NCBI GenBank assembly: GCA_964017185.1
Contig: OZ024876.1
Coordinates: forward strand, 34,511,278-34,575,277
Length of the DNA stretch: 64,000 nucleotides
Origin: Rugalucina vietnamica
Taxonomy: Eukaryota; Mollusca; Bivalvia; Lucinida; Lucinidae
Direction of reading: 5' to 3'
Made by a program: the position numbers and the translations under genes. Below the pieces are notes generated by a model that was not told the origin of the DNA, did not search any database, and was given only the letters and a program-made list of their open reading frames with translations. Shown here piece after piece: positions 62,890 to 64,000 of this stretch (the stretch's first letter is position 1; every line of letters begins with the position of its first letter).

Positions 62890-62928
62890 TTAAGGGGGTA
62901 TTCATTGCACGGACATGTTTTCCTGATG
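62890..62928 (+). repeat. Family A element, copy 35, last part
   Basis: TTAAGGGGGTATTCATTGC, then ACGGACATGTTTTCCTGATG; completes the element. Confidence 0.87.
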
Positions 62929-63239
62929 GTGTCCATTTTCACAACTTTCATTCACATAAAATCTTTGGGAACAATTTTCTGGAACATTGCACAATTTATT
63001 TTGTTGAAAATTATATGATTGGGAAGCTGATATGATGCATTGCTTAATGGAATGTATCTCATATCTTTACATGGTTTTTCACAATTTTTATTGTGATTAA
63101 CTCAATTTTGAGTAAGTTTTAAAACTGCTTCTTACACTGTCTGTATATATGATTATATGGTACTTGACATACCCGAGTTTTTGATTATTGGAAAAATCAA
63201 TGCCATAGTTTCTTGACCCCTTCTACAGAGACCATGGTA
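62929..63239. other. No recognisable feature
   Basis: Unique AT-rich sequence. Confidence 0.45.
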
Positions 63240-63410
63240 TATAGGAGCTGATGACCCCCCGGGGGCAGGACCATTTCTTAAACCCCAGGGACATGATTGG
63301 AAGGATTTGTGTAGGGTACCAAAAAACATTGTTGCATGCTAAATACACAAGCTGTAGCTCTTGTGGTTTTAAAGAAGAAGATTTATAGCTATTTTAAGCC
63401 TATGGCAAAT
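63240..63410. repeat. Third relative of the 61.2-kb repeat
   Basis: GACCCCCCGGGGGCAGGACC, CAAGCTGTAGCTCTTGTGG, TTTTAAAGAAGAAGATTTAT and TTTTAAGCCTATGGCAAAT follow the order of the blocks at 61208-61530. Confidence 0.5.
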
Positions 63411-63712
63411 ACAAATGTACAACATTTGTAGGACACAAATATAAAACATTTGTAGGACATTTGTAGGACATTTGTATGAGTGTCGCAAAATTTTGCATTG
63501 TAAGTTTTCGTGGTGACAGCTTGGCGACGCTCACACGACTGTCATACGACAGTTGCGCAACAGTCTTGCGATGGGTTCGTAAGTTTATGCGTGCGTTCGT
63601 AGTTTTTTCCAATGGTAAAAATGGTACCATTGGTAGACAAAATCCGTTCAAGGTTTTACCAATGGTACCATTGGTAATGCCATTGGTACAAATGGTACCA
63701 ATGTTACCAACT
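63411..63712. repeat. Short-motif repeats: ACATTTGTAGGAC and GGTACCATTGGTA
   Basis: 63418-63478 holds four ACATTTGTAGGAC-like units. 63520-63570 has CGACTGTCATACGACAG-type palindromes. 63610-63712 has several palindromic AATGGTACCATTGGTA units. Two 80-codon frames, one on each strand, are products of this repeat. Confidence 0.75.
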
Positions 63713-64000
63713 GGTTAACTGAAAAGATTCCAATCGCCCAATTACCGTTGGAGAGAACAAGAAAAGCGATGCAAAACTTATAATTTAACAATGAATCCCC
63801 AATCTGATATATGACTAATATTTCTTGAGCACATTTCGACGCCCAGTTTCAAATGCTATATGGAGTTGCATCGGCGAATAATATATCTTTGAAAAAAAGA
63901 TCTTTATGAAAGTGTCTCATCATTTGTGACCGTTTTGAAACATTGAGCACAGCCGGCCAAGAAGAGTTAAGATTAACACATACATGTGCATGTATGGGTG
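63713..64000. other. No recognisable feature
   Basis: Unique sequence to the window edge. Confidence 0.45.

Overview
The window looks like an intron-rich, repeat-saturated stretch of an animal genome, most likely a bivalve mollusc or close lophotrochozoan. The reasons are AT-rich non-coding DNA, no bacterial-type gene blocks, canonical GT splice donors, tRNA-derived SINEs, many short non-autonomous DNA transposons, and tandem-repeat-bearing Helitron-like elements whose termini read GCTCACCTGAG. The phylum call is recognition from sequence style, not a search result. Almost none of the open frames of 60 codons or more are genes; nearly all lie in repeats or are chance frames.

The one coding feature I recognise is a minus-strand exon at 10471-10714. 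It ends in a Cys-rich block and the signature CKHGWVAH, followed by a perfect donor, as in the N-terminal region of basonuclin zinc-finger proteins. Downstream exons should lie to the left, and none is visible between 1 and 10470, so the left 10 kb is probably intron. A second, weak two-exon model for a small secreted protein lies at 46042-47003 (minus). Its intron would coincide with a transposon whose ends supply the GT and AG.

Repeat families, named here for reference: A, palindromic elements of about 280 bp with a GTTAGAACCGCCTCG hairpin loop (about 35 copies). B, about 237 bp, GAGCCGC...GCGGCTC ends and a 4-bp ANNT target duplication (about 27 copies plus fragments). C, GGGCCCAGTTG ends with CWG duplications (3). 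D, TTAA-flanked with a GACGCCGC hairpin (7 plus a fragment). E, Helentron-like elements with a tandem core of about 460 bp (5 plus fragments). H, I, J, K and M, TA-flanked elements. L, an inverted-repeat element carrying TGACGTCA. N, a dispersed pair. O, a TTAA-flanked element. There are also a hAT-like and a piggyBac-like MITE, two SINEs and a 58-bp satellite. Orientation: A is plus when the ATTACGAAAAC end is on the left; B is plus when the TTTCCGACC block is on the left; D is plus when TTAACCCATAT is on the left.

Layout: 1-11 kb, basonuclin exon and flanking intron with A-D copies. 11-21 kb, scattered A, B and D plus a Helentron nested in an A copy. 21.7-23.4 kb, satellite. 23.6-26 kb, a cluster of TA-flanked elements. 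26-45 kb, dense A/B/C/D with hairpin arrays and unique islands that could be regulatory. 45.7-47 kb, possible secreted-protein gene. 48.4-49.4 kb, O. 50-59 kb, a SINE and two head-to-tail Helentrons inside one A copy, then nested Tc1-like elements and another Helentron. 59-64 kb, more A and B plus an A copy carrying hAT-like and piggyBac-like insertions. The nesting gives relative ages: A and B are old enough to host E, SINE, hAT-like and piggyBac-like insertions, yet some B copies are nearly identical and so young.
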